In this document: piece after piece, positions 1-6,213 of the stretch | Position numbering within the stretch: position 1 is the stretch's first letter | Layout of the letters: each line of letters starts with the position of its first letter | Assembly (NCBI GenBank): GCA_021794775.1 | Contig: JAJYQG010000065.1 | Span: 1-8,588, forward strand | From: Pseudomonadota bacterium | GTDB taxonomy: Bacteria; Pseudomonadota; Gammaproteobacteria; Burkholderiales; Ferrovaceae | Direction of reading: 5' to 3' | Length of the DNA: 8,588 nt | Translations under genes and position numbers: made by a program | The notes under the pieces: generated by a model | What the model was told of the DNA's origin: nothing | Database searches by the model: none | The model's input: only the letters and a program-made list of their open reading frames with translations

Positions 1-55
1 CCACAACCGCCGCTGATGGACAACTCTGCACCGTTTTCAACCCGCCCCTTGGCAC
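1..55. other. Left-edge stretch of unknown origin beyond the integrase remnant
   Basis: No gene can be assigned here. The stretch follows the premature stop of the integrase remnant. None of its three minus-strand frames shows the expected continuation of an integrase, so it is probably unrelated sequence joined to the remnant by a deletion or insertion near position 100. A plus-strand frame is open from the window edge to a stop at 106-108 but is too short to identify. Confidence 0.3.
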
Positions 56-190
56 TTATCTATCGGGGTTATTCTGTTCAAACAAACCGAGCCACTTCTG
101 AACGCTGAGAAAAAGCCCATTGCCGTCATTCAACTTGATTGGTTTATCACTGGGTTTGGTTCGCCGGATGGCAATGTCTGTGAGTTTCAT
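56..190 (-). pseudogene. Truncated P4-type tyrosine integrase, N-terminal fragment
   Basis: A minus-strand frame of 44 codons opens with ATG at 190-188, preceded by a good Shine-Dalgarno AGGAGA (196-203). Its first 30 or so residues (MKLTDIAIRR, then KPSDKP, KLNDGNGLFL) match the N-terminal arm-binding domain (DUF4102 type) of P4-like tyrosine recombinases. Full-length members have about 400 residues. After residue 30 the usual continuation (a Gly-Ser-Lys-x-Trp-Arg stretch leading into the core-binding domain) is missing, and the frame runs through an unrelated tail to TAA at 58-56. No catalytic Arg/His/Tyr domain is present, so it cannot be an active recombinase. The tRNA-Ala gene lies 205 bp upstream in the same direction, the usual integrase position for islands inserted in tRNA genes. 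The short frame was read by hand; the family assignment rests on recognising the N-terminal motif. Confidence 0.8.
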
Positions 191-224
191 CCTGTCGTCT
201 CCTGAAATATTTTTTTTCAAGATA

Positions 225-280
225 CGGGTAACTTTTTTTCGATTTTGGGTAAATTAGAAAGTTACCCATAGAGTTACCCG
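225..280. repeat. Nested inverted repeats of GGGTAACT, possible arm-type or operator sites
   Basis: The octamer GGGTAACT occurs at 226-233, and its reverse complement AGTTACCC at 260-267 and 272-279. A one-mismatch copy, GGGTAAAT, is at 247-254. The outer pair forms a perfect 9-bp inverted repeat (CGGGTAACT at 225-233 with AGTTACCCG at 272-280). The inner pair forms a 7-bp inverted repeat (TGGGTAA at 246-252 with TTACCCA at 262-268) around a 9-nt loop. The cluster lies 35-90 bp upstream of the integrase start. That position suits arm-type integrase sites or an excisionase or repressor operator; the role is inferred. Confidence 0.6.
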
Positions 281-310
281 CATCATAACGGGCTTTCACG
301 GGAACATTCT

Positions 311-389
311 AGACTTTTCTGGACGAATAGACAACAAAAAACCCAGTAGTTACACTTGGTTATGGATGTCCTTGGACTTTTTTGGATGT
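311..389. repeat. Degenerate direct repeat beside the tRNA 3' end
   Basis: AGACTTTTCTGGACGA (311-326) and GGACTTTTTTGGATGT (374-389) agree at 12 of 16 positions, around a core GACTTTT-Y-TGGA-Y-G. The second copy ends 6 bp from the tRNA CCA end (395), and a partial GGATGTCC lies just before it at 364-371. These may be further recombinase-binding sites on the tRNA side of the old integration point. No second copy of the tRNA 3' end is in view, so attachment boundaries cannot be drawn. Confidence 0.35.
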
Positions 390-394
390 AGGGT

Positions 395-470
395 TGGTGG
401 AGGGTATGAGGATCGAACTCACGACCTTCTGATTGCGAACCAGACGCTCTCCCAGCTGAGCTAACCCCCC
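395..470 (-). tRNA. tRNA-Ala (anticodon CGC)
   Basis: The minus strand folds into a complete 76-nt cloverleaf. The 7-bp acceptor stem pairs 470-464 with 405-399, the discriminator is A (398), and CCA is encoded (397-395). The D arm is GCTC/GAGC. The anticodon stem TCTGG/TCAGA encloses the loop TTCGCAA, giving anticodon CGC (437-435), which reads the Ala codon GCG. The T arm is GTGAG/CTCAT with loop TTCGATC. The third acceptor pair is G3-U70, the classic alanine identity element, which supports the assignment independently of the anticodon. The first acceptor bases fall within a run of nine C on the plus strand (465-473), of which six are needed. The gene diverges from the AlkB-like gene, and its 3' end faces the integrase remnant. 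Confidence 0.95.
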
Positions 471-480
471 CCCGCTGAGG

Positions 481-486
481 TATTAT
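481..486 (+). promoter_or_regulatory. Candidate -10 of the AlkB-like gene, overlapping the tRNA promoter
   Basis: TATTAT (5 of 6 matches to TATAAT) overlaps the tRNA -10 on the opposite strand. A start 6-8 bp downstream would fall near 493, leaving about 4 nt before the ATG at 497. No convincing -35 is visible, and the region where one would lie is inside the tRNA gene. This is a weak call, made because there is very little room for any other promoter. Confidence 0.25.
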
Positions 487-490
487 AGCA
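482..490 (-). promoter_or_regulatory. Extended -10 promoter element of the tRNA-Ala gene
   Basis: On the minus strand this reads TGCTATAAT, a perfect extended -10 box, ending 11 bp before the tRNA 5' end. The start would fall near 474-475, followed by a G-rich tract typical of tRNA promoters. No good -35 hexamer is visible at 16-18 bp spacing, which an extended -10 can tolerate. The upstream half of the promoter would lie inside the start of the neighbouring oxygenase gene. Confidence 0.65.
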
Positions 491-496
491 GGGTAT

Positions 497-1498
497 ATGA
501 AAAATATTCGAGCATCCCTGACCCATCCTGTGGCCTTGGCGGGCGTGGCCTTGGCCGTTTTCTTTGCGTGGCTTCCGGCGCTGGGCTTGGTGCTGGGCCA
601 TCCTGCCTGGCCCCTGTTCATCGGTCTTGTGGGGTTGCCTTTGCTGGAATGGATCGCTTCAGATTATCGGGGTCCGGTGCCCTACTGGAGCTTCTGGTCG
701 TTGCGGATCATGCTTCTCGGCATTACCCTCCAGAATATGGTGGGCGCGTATTATGCTCAGTACGAGGCTTGGTGGCTGGTGATTTTGGCGGCCGCAGGGT
801 CTGGTTATGCCGCGGGTGGTTCGGGCAATGCGCTGGGGCATGAACTGGGGCATGGCCGTGCGCTTTGGGACCGGCGTCTGGCCAAATGGTTTTTTACCAC
901 GGTTTGTTTTGGCCATTACACCCAGGAACATGGCGCGGGTCACCATGTGTTGGTGGGAACACCCAAAGACAGTCTTTACAGCCATCTTTCCGACAATCTG
1001 TCGGATTTCTCGCGGCGCAACATGATCCGGCAGTTCAGGCTGGGTATCGAGATCGCGCATAAGCGCGGCAACCTCTGGTCCGAAGTTTACGGCCCGATCT
1101 TTTTTTACATGCTTCTGAATGTGACGCTGGGTTATCTGGCGGGTTGGAAAGCCGTGCTTTTTCTGACCGTTCAGACCGTGGTGATGTACATGGTGGACGC
1201 GTCCATTACCTTCATCCAGCATTTTGCCCTGCACCGTCGGGAAGTCGATGGGCGCTACGAACGTGTCGGTCCCCAGCATACCTGGGACTGCACCAATTGG
1301 GTGACGACATTGGTGTCGTTCAACAACTGTCGCCATGTCGATCATCACATCCATCCGGGCAAAGACCTCAACAGCCTGGAAAACGTCCCCGAAGCACCGC
1401 AACTGCCTTATGGCTATGCCGTGATGGGGACGCTGGCCAATTTCCCGGGTCTTTTCCGGCGCATCATGGTGGCGACAGGGGCCGATCTGGCCCACTGA
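497..1498 (+). CDS. AlkB-like membrane di-iron monooxygenase
   Basis: A 333-residue integral membrane protein of the alkane hydroxylase / xylene monooxygenase / desaturase superfamily. Hydrophobic helices span roughly 12-34, 38-53, 65-85, 92-110, 200-215 and 218-240. The histidine boxes that bind the two irons are present: HELGH (115-119), EHGAGHH (144-150) and RHVDHH (279-284). Between them lies QHFALHR (241-247), where alkane hydroxylases usually have EHYGL. The following DGRYERV, the W-rich segment, and the C-terminal LPYGYAVM and FPGLFRRIM resemble AlkB closely. By family it would hydroxylate a hydrophobic substrate at the membrane using electrons from rubredoxin or a ferredoxin, but no electron-transfer partner is in the window. 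It is shorter than classical AlkB (about 400). The ATG has only a weak AGGG three bases away. The tRNA gene is 26 bp upstream. The family is secure; the substrate (alkane, aromatic side chain or fatty acyl) is not. Confidence 0.85.
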   Translation: MKNIRASLTHPVALAGVALAVFFAWLPALGLVLGHPAWPLFIGLVGLPLLEWIASDYRGPVPYWSFWSLRIMLLGITLQNMVGAYYAQYEAWWLVILAAAGSGYAAGGSGNALGHELGHGRALWDRRLAKWFFTTVCFGHYTQEHGAGHHVLVGTPKDSLYSHLSDNLSDFSRRNMIRQFRLGIEIAHKRGNLWSEVYGPIFFYMLLNVTLGYLAGWKAVLFLTVQTVVMYMVDASITFIQHFALHRREVDGRYERVGPQHTWDCTNWVTTLVSFNNCRHVDHHIHPGKDLNSLENVPEAPQLPYGYAVMGTLANFPGLFRRIMVATGADLAH

Positions 1499-1510
1499 AG
1501 CCCCGGTTTG

Positions 1511-3190
1511 TTACGCTTCGTCGGTGACAGCGCCACGGCTGGCACTGCCCACCAGACGTGCGTACTTGGCCAGCACACCACGGCTCACGCGTGGCTCCGG
1601 TGCTGTCCACTTGGCGCGACGTTGCGCCAGAATGTCTTCGGCGACATTGATCTGCAACAGTCGGGCAGGTGCATCGATGGTGATGGAATCGCCTTCTTCG
1701 ACCAGAGCGATGGTGCCACCGACCCAGGCTTCAGGAGCGACATGACCCACCACCATGCCGTAGGTTCCTCCAGAAAAGCGGCCATCGGTGATGAGGCCCA
1801 CCGAATCGCCCAGACCGGCACCGATCAGCGCCGAAGTGGGGGAGAGCATTTCACGCATACCGGGACCCCCTTTGGGACCTTCGTAGCGGATGACCAGCAC
1901 ATCGCCTGCCTGAATGCGATGGCCCAGAATGGCTTCCATGGCGTCTTCTTCCGAGTTGAACACCCGCGCCGGACCCGTGATGACGGGATGCTTGACGCCC
2001 GAAATCTTGGCGACGGCGCCTTCGCTGGCCAGGTTGCCTTTGAGAATGGCCAGATGTCCTTGGGCATAGACGGGGTTGTGCCAAGGGCGTATCACATCTT
2101 GATCGGGAGAGGGGCTGTCGGGGATGTCCTTGAGGTTTTCGGCGATGGTCTTGCCGGTGATGGTCAGGCAATCGCCATGCAGCAGCCCGTGGGCCAGCAA
2201 CATCTTCATGACCTGGGGAATGCCGCCGGCACGGTGCAGGTCGGTAGCCACGTAACGTCCCGAGGGTTTCAAGTCGCAGAGCACCGGTACTTTGGCGCGG
2301 ATGATTTCAAAGTCGTCCAGCGTCAGAGGTACATCGGCAGCCCGGGCGATGGCCATCAGGTGCAGCACCGCATTGGTAGAACCGCCGACGGCCATGGTCA
2401 CGGCGATGGCATTCTCGAACGCTTGGCGCGTCAGGATCTGGCGCGGCAGGATTTGTTGCTGAATAGCGTTGACGAGGGCCAGTGCGCTGGCCACCGTGCT
2501 GTCTTTTTTGTCATGGTCTTCGGCAGCTTGCGTCGAAGAATAGGGTAGGGCCATGCCCATCACTTCAATGGCCGACGACATGGTGTTGGCGGTGTACATA
2601 CCGCCGCAGGACCCTTTACCCGGGCAGGCATGGCGCTCGATGCCGTTGAATTCCTCTTCGGAGATTTTGCCCGCAGTGTATTGCCCCACGGCTTCGAAGG
2701 TGCTGACGACGGTGAGATCATGACCATGATAATGGCCGGGCTTGATGGTGCCGCCATATACGTAGATGGCCGGGATGTTCATGCGCGCGATGGCAATCAT
2801 GCCTCCGGGCATGTTTTTGTCGCAGCCTCCGATGACGATAACCCCGTCCATGCTTTGGGCGTTGGTGGCTGTTTCGATGGCATCGGCAATGACTTCGCGC
2901 GATACCAGGGAATATTTCATGCCTTGGGTTCCCATCGAAATGCCATCCGAAACGGTGATGGTGCCAAAGGTTTGTGGCATGGCGCCGGCCTTGCGCAGGG
3001 CACCTTCGGCCAACGTGGCCAATTCACCGAGTCCGGCGTTGCAGGGGGTGATGGTGCTATGGCCATTGGCGACTCCGACGATGGGCTTGTCGAAGTCACC
3101 GTCGGTGAAACCAACGGCGCGCAGCATGGCTCGGTTGGGGGAGCGCTGGACGCCAGCGGTGATGGTTTGGCTGCGCCGGTTATCGGCCAT
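1511..3190 (-). CDS. ilvD: Dihydroxy-acid dehydratase
   Basis: A 559-residue cytoplasmic iron-sulfur enzyme that dehydrates 2,3-dihydroxyisovalerate and 2,3-dihydroxy-3-methylvalerate to the 2-keto acids, the shared third step of valine and isoleucine synthesis and a source for leucine and pantothenate. The three cluster-binding cysteines are visible in their signatures: TPCNAGL (C50), [10 protein letters not shown] (C123) and [14 protein letters not shown] (C195). Lys125, in the CDKNMPG motif, is the metal-binding lysine position of the family. Near the C-terminus, [10 protein letters not shown] followed by GHVAPEA carries the catalytic serine segment. The length matches the shorter bacterial IlvD type. 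The frame is open upstream to 3247, but the ATG at 3190-3188 is chosen because AGGAGA lies six bases ahead and the protein there begins like relatives ([13 protein letters not shown]). It diverges from lgt and converges with the AlkB-like gene, 12 bp apart. No other ilv gene is in view. Confidence 0.97.
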   Translation of the reverse strand: MADNRRSQTITAGVQRSPNRAMLRAVGFTDGDFDKPIVGVANGHSTITPCNAGLGELATLAEGALRKAGAMPQTFGTITVSDGISMGTQGMKYSLVSREVIADAIETATNAQSMDGVIVIGGCDKNMPGGMIAIARMNIPAIYVYGGTIKPGHYHGHDLTVVSTFEAVGQYTAGKISEEEFNGIERHACPGKGSCGGMYTANTMSSAIEVMGMALPYSSTQAAEDHDKKDSTVASALALVNAIQQQILPRQILTRQAFENAIAVTMAVGGSTNAVLHLMAIARAADVPLTLDDFEIIRAKVPVLCDLKPSGRYVATDLHRAGGIPQVMKMLLAHGLLHGDCLTITGKTIAENLKDIPDSPSPDQDVIRPWHNPVYAQGHLAILKGNLASEGAVAKISGVKHPVITGPARVFNSEEDAMEAILGHRIQAGDVLVIRYEGPKGGPGMREMLSPTSALIGAGLGDSVGLITDGRFSGGTYGMVVGHVAPEAWVGGTIALVEEGDSITIDAPARLLQINVAEDILAQRRAKWTAPEPRVSRGVLAKYARLVGSASRGAVTDEA

Positions 3191-3217
3191 ATCGATCTCC
3201 TGTCGGATAACGTTGGG

Positions 3218-3223
3218 TATAAT
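3218..3223 (+). promoter_or_regulatory. Candidate -10 box for lgt
   Basis: A perfect TATAAT lies 44 bp before the lgt start codon in the 77-bp gap between the divergent ilvD and lgt. A start near 3230 would give a leader of about 38 nt. No strong -35 is found 16-18 bp upstream. On the opposite strand TAAAAT (3229-3234) could serve ilvD, also without a clear -35. Confidence 0.5.
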
Positions 3224-3267
3224 CTTCCATTTTATCTTAAAGCCCACGCCCTTTGGGGAGAGAACCC

Positions 3268-4107
3268 ATGCTGATTCATCCCGATTTCGATCCGGTGGCG
3301 TTGCACATCGGCCCCTTTTCCATACGTTGGTACGGCTTGATGTACCTGGCGGGATTCATGGCTGGGGCTTGGGGGGGGCGTTGGCGTGTCCGTACCCAAC
3401 CCTGGATCCATTGGACGGTGGAACAGGTCGACGACTTTCTGACCTATGTGGTGGTTGGTGTGGTGGCTGGGGGCAGGCTGGGTTATGTGCTGTTCTACAA
3501 GCCAGCCTTTTATTTGACCCATCCTGCCGACATCTTTGCCGTGTGGCAGGGTGGCATGTCCTTTCACGGTGGTTTTCTCGGGGTGATCCTCGCGGGGTGG
3601 GTCTATGCCCGGCGTCACCAACGTCACTGGCGTGAGGTGACCGACTTTGTCGCGCCCCTGGTGCCCTTCGGTCTGGGGTTCGGGCGGCTGGGTAATTTCA
3701 TCAATGGGGAATTGCCGGGGCGTGTGACGTCGGTGCCCTGGGGTATGGTGTTCCCGCGCGTGGACAGTTTTTCGCGCCATCCGTCACAGTTGTACGAAGC
3801 CATTCTGGAAGGATTGGTGCTGAGTGTCATTCTGCTGTGGTTCAGCCGCCAGCAGCGACCGGTGGGGCGCATTTCAGCCCTGTTTCTGCTGGGGTACGGT
3901 ACGTTCCGCTTCCTGGTGGAGTTTACCCGCGAACCCGACGATTTCCTCGGACTTCTGACCTTTGGCATGAGCATGGGGCAATGGCTTAGCCTTCCCATGA
4001 TTCTGGCGGGTGTGTTCCTCTGGTTCTGGACGGGGGAAAAGACTATCATGACCGGTGTTATGGACTCAACGGCGAATCCTGAGCCAAAAGAGAGCCGCTT
4101 GCCCTGA
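3268..4107 (+). CDS. lgt: Prolipoprotein diacylglyceryl transferase
   Basis: A 279-residue inner-membrane enzyme that moves diacylglyceryl from phosphatidylglycerol to the lipobox cysteine of prolipoproteins, the first step of lipoprotein maturation. The order of conserved elements matches Lgt: an N-terminal segment with [10 protein letters not shown] (15-24), SFHGGFLG with His100 (equivalent to E. coli His103), the signature [11 protein letters not shown] with Arg140 (E. coli Arg143) at 139-149, then HPSQLYEA and [13 protein letters not shown]. About seven hydrophobic helices are visible and the length is near the E. coli enzyme (291). The ATG at 3268 has GGGGAG seven bases upstream; an in-frame TTG at 3253 would add five residues but lies within that ribosome site. 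It is divergent from ilvD. A lipoprotein substrate, the binding protein at 4573-5730, is encoded two genes downstream. Confidence 0.97.
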   Translation: MLIHPDFDPVALHIGPFSIRWYGLMYLAGFMAGAWGGRWRVRTQPWIHWTVEQVDDFLTYVVVGVVAGGRLGYVLFYKPAFYLTHPADIFAVWQGGMSFHGGFLGVILAGWVYARRHQRHWREVTDFVAPLVPFGLGFGRLGNFINGELPGRVTSVPWGMVFPRVDSFSRHPSQLYEAILEGLVLSVILLWFSRQQRPVGRISALFLLGYGTFRFLVEFTREPDDFLGLLTFGMSMGQWLSLPMILAGVFLWFWTGEKTIMTGVMDSTANPEPKESRLP

Positions 4108-4208
4108 TTCTGGAGTCATCTGTTCTTCATCGTGGGGCGGTATCCTGAGCGAGGGAATCGACGGCAATGGTCTTCCCATTTTTGAATGACGATAACAAGG
4201 AGTGGATC

Positions 4209-4532
4209 ATGAAAAACTGGTTGATGGTGGTGACAGCGCTGGGTCTGGTATGTGCTGCGGCAGTAGCGCGCGCCGATGCGGGCCTGGATTTGGCCAAACA
4301 AAGCGGTTGCCTGAACTGCCACGACGTGGACAAAAAGAAGCTTGGTCCTGCGTATAAGGATGTGGCGGCCAAATATAAGGGCCAACCCGGTGCGGAAGCC
4401 AAGTTGATTGCCAAGGTGACCCATGGTGGTGGTGGAGTCTGGGGCGCCATGCCAATGCCGCCCAAAGGTGGCAATGCCGGGCTGTCCGATGCCGACATCA
4501 AAACCTTGGTCAAGTGGGTATTGTCGCGCTAA
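4209..4532 (+). CDS. Periplasmic class I cytochrome c (c551/c552 type)
   Basis: A 107-residue precursor with a signal peptide (residues 1-22, cleavage after ARA), giving an 85-residue mature protein, the usual size of c551/c552 electron carriers. The haem attachment site is CLNCH (34-38), with His38 as one axial ligand. The distal ligand is most likely Met83 in VWGAMPMPPKG, which corresponds to the conserved PMPP segment of Pseudomonas cytochrome c551. The C-terminal helix DADIKTLVKWVLS is also typical. It would carry electrons in the periplasm between a quinol-oxidising complex and a terminal reductase or oxidase; the partner cannot be told from the window. The ATG at 4209 is preceded by AAGGAG six bases away. 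The gene lies 101 bp after lgt and 40 bp before a substrate-binding protein on the same strand, so cotranscription with the latter is possible. Confidence 0.93.
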   Translation: MKNWLMVVTALGLVCAAAVARADAGLDLAKQSGCLNCHDVDKKKLGPAYKDVAAKYKGQPGAEAKLIAKVTHGGGGVWGAMPMPPKGGNAGLSDADIKTLVKWVLSR

Positions 4533-4572
4533 GTCTGACGCACCGACGTTGACGGGCTCGATGGGGCGCACG

Positions 4573-5730
4573 ATGGCTCTTAGGCGCAGGTTCATGGCCC
4601 TGGGTTATGGTGGCCTCATCGGTTTGACGTTGCTCTACGGCTGCAGTCCCCGTCAGCCCGTTTCCTCTTTGCCAGATGGAACTGTGGTGGTACGCATTGG
4701 TTCAGTTTCTCCTTTGACCGGACCCCAGTCCCACCTTGGCAAGGATAACGAGAACGGCGCGCGCATGGCCGTGGACGATGCCAATCGGCAAGGGATCCAT
4801 CTGGGGGGCAAGCCAGTCTATTTCGAGCTGCAGAGTGAAGACGATGCCGCCGATCCTAGAGCGGCAACCGTGGTCGCTCAGCGTTTGGCCGATGATGGGG
4901 TTGCTGGGGTGGTGGGACATCTCAATTCCGGAACGACGATCCCTGCCTCCAGGGTCTATGCGGACGAGGGAATTCCCCAGATTTCTCCGTCGGCCACCAA
5001 CCCTAAGTACACCCATCAGGGGTTCGCCACGGCTTTTCGGGTTATGGCCAACGACGAGCAGCAAGGCAGGGTGCTGGGTCAATTTGCCCAGGGTATCCAG
5101 GCCCATACGGTGGCGCTGATTGATGATGCGACGGCCTATGGTCAGGGGTTGACGGACCAGTTTGGACTTGCCGCTCAGAGGGCGGGTGTGAAGGTGGTTA
5201 TGCATGAGCATACCGACGACCATAGCACCGATTTTCTGGCGATCCTGACACGAATCAAGGCGCAGGCGCCCGATCTCATTTTTTTTGGCGGCATGGATGC
5301 GCAAAGCGGGCCTTTGTTGAAGCAGCTCCGCGCCTTGCGCATACCGGCGTTGTTTCTGACTGGAGATGGCGGATGTTCCCGCGAGTTTTACCGTCTGGCA
5401 GGAGAAGCGGCGGAGGGTAGCTATTGCAGCCTGCCCGGGGTTCCTCTTGAAGCCATGCCCGGTGGCAGGGACTTCAAGCGACGTTTTCAGGCTCGTTTTG
5501 GCGATATCGAGGATTATGCGCCGTACAGTTACGATGCGGTCGGGGTGTTGATTGCCGCCATGCGACAGGCCGATTCGGCCCAACCGGAGAAGTATCTTCC
5601 TCAGCTCAAGAAGTTGGTCTACACCGGGGTAACCGCCCGCATCCGTTTTGATGCCAATGGAGACCTGGCCGACGGCCGGGTTACCTTATACCAATGGCAT
5701 CATGGAGAGCGTCAGCCCATTGCTCCATGA
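4573..5730 (+). CDS. LivJ/LivK-type ABC transporter substrate-binding lipoprotein
   Basis: A 385-residue protein of the branched-chain amino acid receptor family (Peripla_BP_6). Residues 1-24 form a lipoprotein signal: RRR, a hydrophobic stretch, then the lipobox LYGC with Cys24 as the lipidated residue (Tyr at -2 is unusual). The mature protein opens with VRIGSVSPLTGP, then GKDNENGARMAVDDAN, VVGHLNSGTTIPAS and PQISPSATNP, which build the first lobe. The late segment YAPYSYDAVGVLIAAM is also typical. By family it would bind amino acids or amides for an ABC importer, but no permease or ATPase genes are in the window. The start at 4573 is preferred because GGGG lies six bases ahead; ATG at 4561 would add four residues. 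The ligand cannot be predicted. It converges with the rhodanese gene. Confidence 0.9.
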   Translation: MALRRRFMALGYGGLIGLTLLYGCSPRQPVSSLPDGTVVVRIGSVSPLTGPQSHLGKDNENGARMAVDDANRQGIHLGGKPVYFELQSEDDAADPRAATVVAQRLADDGVAGVVGHLNSGTTIPASRVYADEGIPQISPSATNPKYTHQGFATAFRVMANDEQQGRVLGQFAQGIQAHTVALIDDATAYGQGLTDQFGLAAQRAGVKVVMHEHTDDHSTDFLAILTRIKAQAPDLIFFGGMDAQSGPLLKQLRALRIPALFLTGDGGCSREFYRLAGEAAEGSYCSLPGVPLEAMPGGRDFKRRFQARFGDIEDYAPYSYDAVGVLIAAMRQADSAQPEKYLPQLKKLVYTGVTARIRFDANGDLADGRVTLYQWHHGERQPIAP

Positions 5731-5735
5731 CAGCC

Positions 5736-5758
5736 CCGCGCTGTTAATCGAAGCGCGG
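5736..5758. terminator. GC-rich hairpin between convergent genes
   Basis: CCGCGCT (5736-5742) and AGCGCGG (5752-5758) form a perfect 7-bp stem with a 9-nt loop. It sits between the stop of the binding-protein gene and the end of the rhodanese gene, and the loop and right arm take in the rhodanese stop and last codons. No T-run follows on either strand, so intrinsic termination is uncertain. Confidence 0.35.
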
Positions 5759-6124
5759 TGTGGTCAGGGTGATGACCGCCCGTCCTGAGGCTTGCCAGGC
5801 ATCAAAACCACCGGCGATCGACTTGACGTGGTGGTAGCCCATCTGTTGCAGGGCATGGGCGCAAAGCGTGGCTCGGCCACTGGTCTTGCAATACAGGACA
5901 ATGCGGGTATCGCGGGGAGCAAGATCGGCATCCATGCCTATTTTGAATTCCAGCAAACCACGGGGGATCAGCAGGGCGCCGGGGATATGGCCGGCCTGAT
6001 ATTCTTCTGGTTCGCGCACATCGATGAGGACATCCGCGTCATGGATGGCATCTTCGGCGGCGGCCAGAGGAATTTCGGTGATGTGGAAGCGGGCTTCGGC
6101 AACCAGGTCAAGTGCTGTTTTCAT
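5744..6124 (-). CDS. Single-domain rhodanese-like sulfurtransferase
   Basis: A 126-residue rhodanese domain protein. Hallmarks are VLIDVREPEEYQAGHIPGA (residues 32-50) and the active-site loop CKTSGRA, with the catalytic Cys79 that would carry a persulfide. GGFDAW (105-110) near the C-terminus is the other typical motif. It lacks a signal peptide, so it is probably cytoplasmic. Single-domain members move sulfane sulfur from thiosulfate or other donors to acceptors, or act in sulfur relay and cyanide detoxification; the donor and acceptor cannot be told here. The ATG at 6124-6122 has only a weak upstream ribosome site (CGAG). The gene is convergent with the binding-protein gene (13 bp apart) and divergent from the methyltransferase gene. 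No sulfur-oxidation genes are adjacent. Confidence 0.92.
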   Translation of the reverse strand: MKTALDLVAEARFHITEIPLAAAEDAIHDADVLIDVREPEEYQAGHIPGALLIPRGLLEFKIGMDADLAPRDTRIVLYCKTSGRATLCAHALQQMGYHHVKSIAGGFDAWQASGRAVITLTTPRFD

Positions 6125-6213
6125 GGCATGGGCTCGGTTAAAATGGCCATTCTGACATTTTCATTTTCACTTGACCAGCGTGCTTAGGTTGGTCAGCTTG
6201 GGTCTTGGGCAAC

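Noticed and set aside
1..108. Plus-strand frame open from the left edge to TGA at 106-108, possible end of an unknown gene
   Set aside because: Only 35 codons are visible, it overlaps the integrase remnant in antisense, and I recognise no family. It could be real foreign sequence, but there is no support beyond being open.
225..280. Repeat cluster considered as a CRISPR array or replication-origin iterons
   Set aside because: Units are 8 bp with irregular spacing and opposite orientations and no spacers of constant length. There is no replication gene nearby, and the integrase context explains them better.
283..621. Minus-strand open frame of 112 codons crossing the tRNA
   Set aside because: It translates the tRNA-Ala gene and both flanks, including the start of the oxygenase gene in antisense. 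Such frames through tRNA genes are common false gene calls.
659..1495. Minus-strand open frame of 278 codons antisense to the AlkB-like gene
   Set aside because: It has no recognisable domain, and the sense strand has intact histidine boxes.
1497..1519. GAAGC / GCTTC inverted repeat spanning the two convergent stop codons
   Set aside because: The stem is only 5 bp with a 13-nt loop and no T-run, so it is too weak to call a terminator.
1508..2548. Long plus-strand open frame of 346 codons, and another at 2630-3274, antisense to ilvD
   Set aside because: They mirror the codon pattern of ilvD in a GC-rich gene, show no family motif, and ilvD itself has all its catalytic motifs.
6171..6195. TTGACC as a -35 box, and TGACCA / TGGTCA inverted repeat, before the methyltransferase gene
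   Set aside because: No -10 box lies at 16-18 bp from TTGACC. The 6-bp repeat with a 12-bp gap could be an operator, but nothing else supports it.
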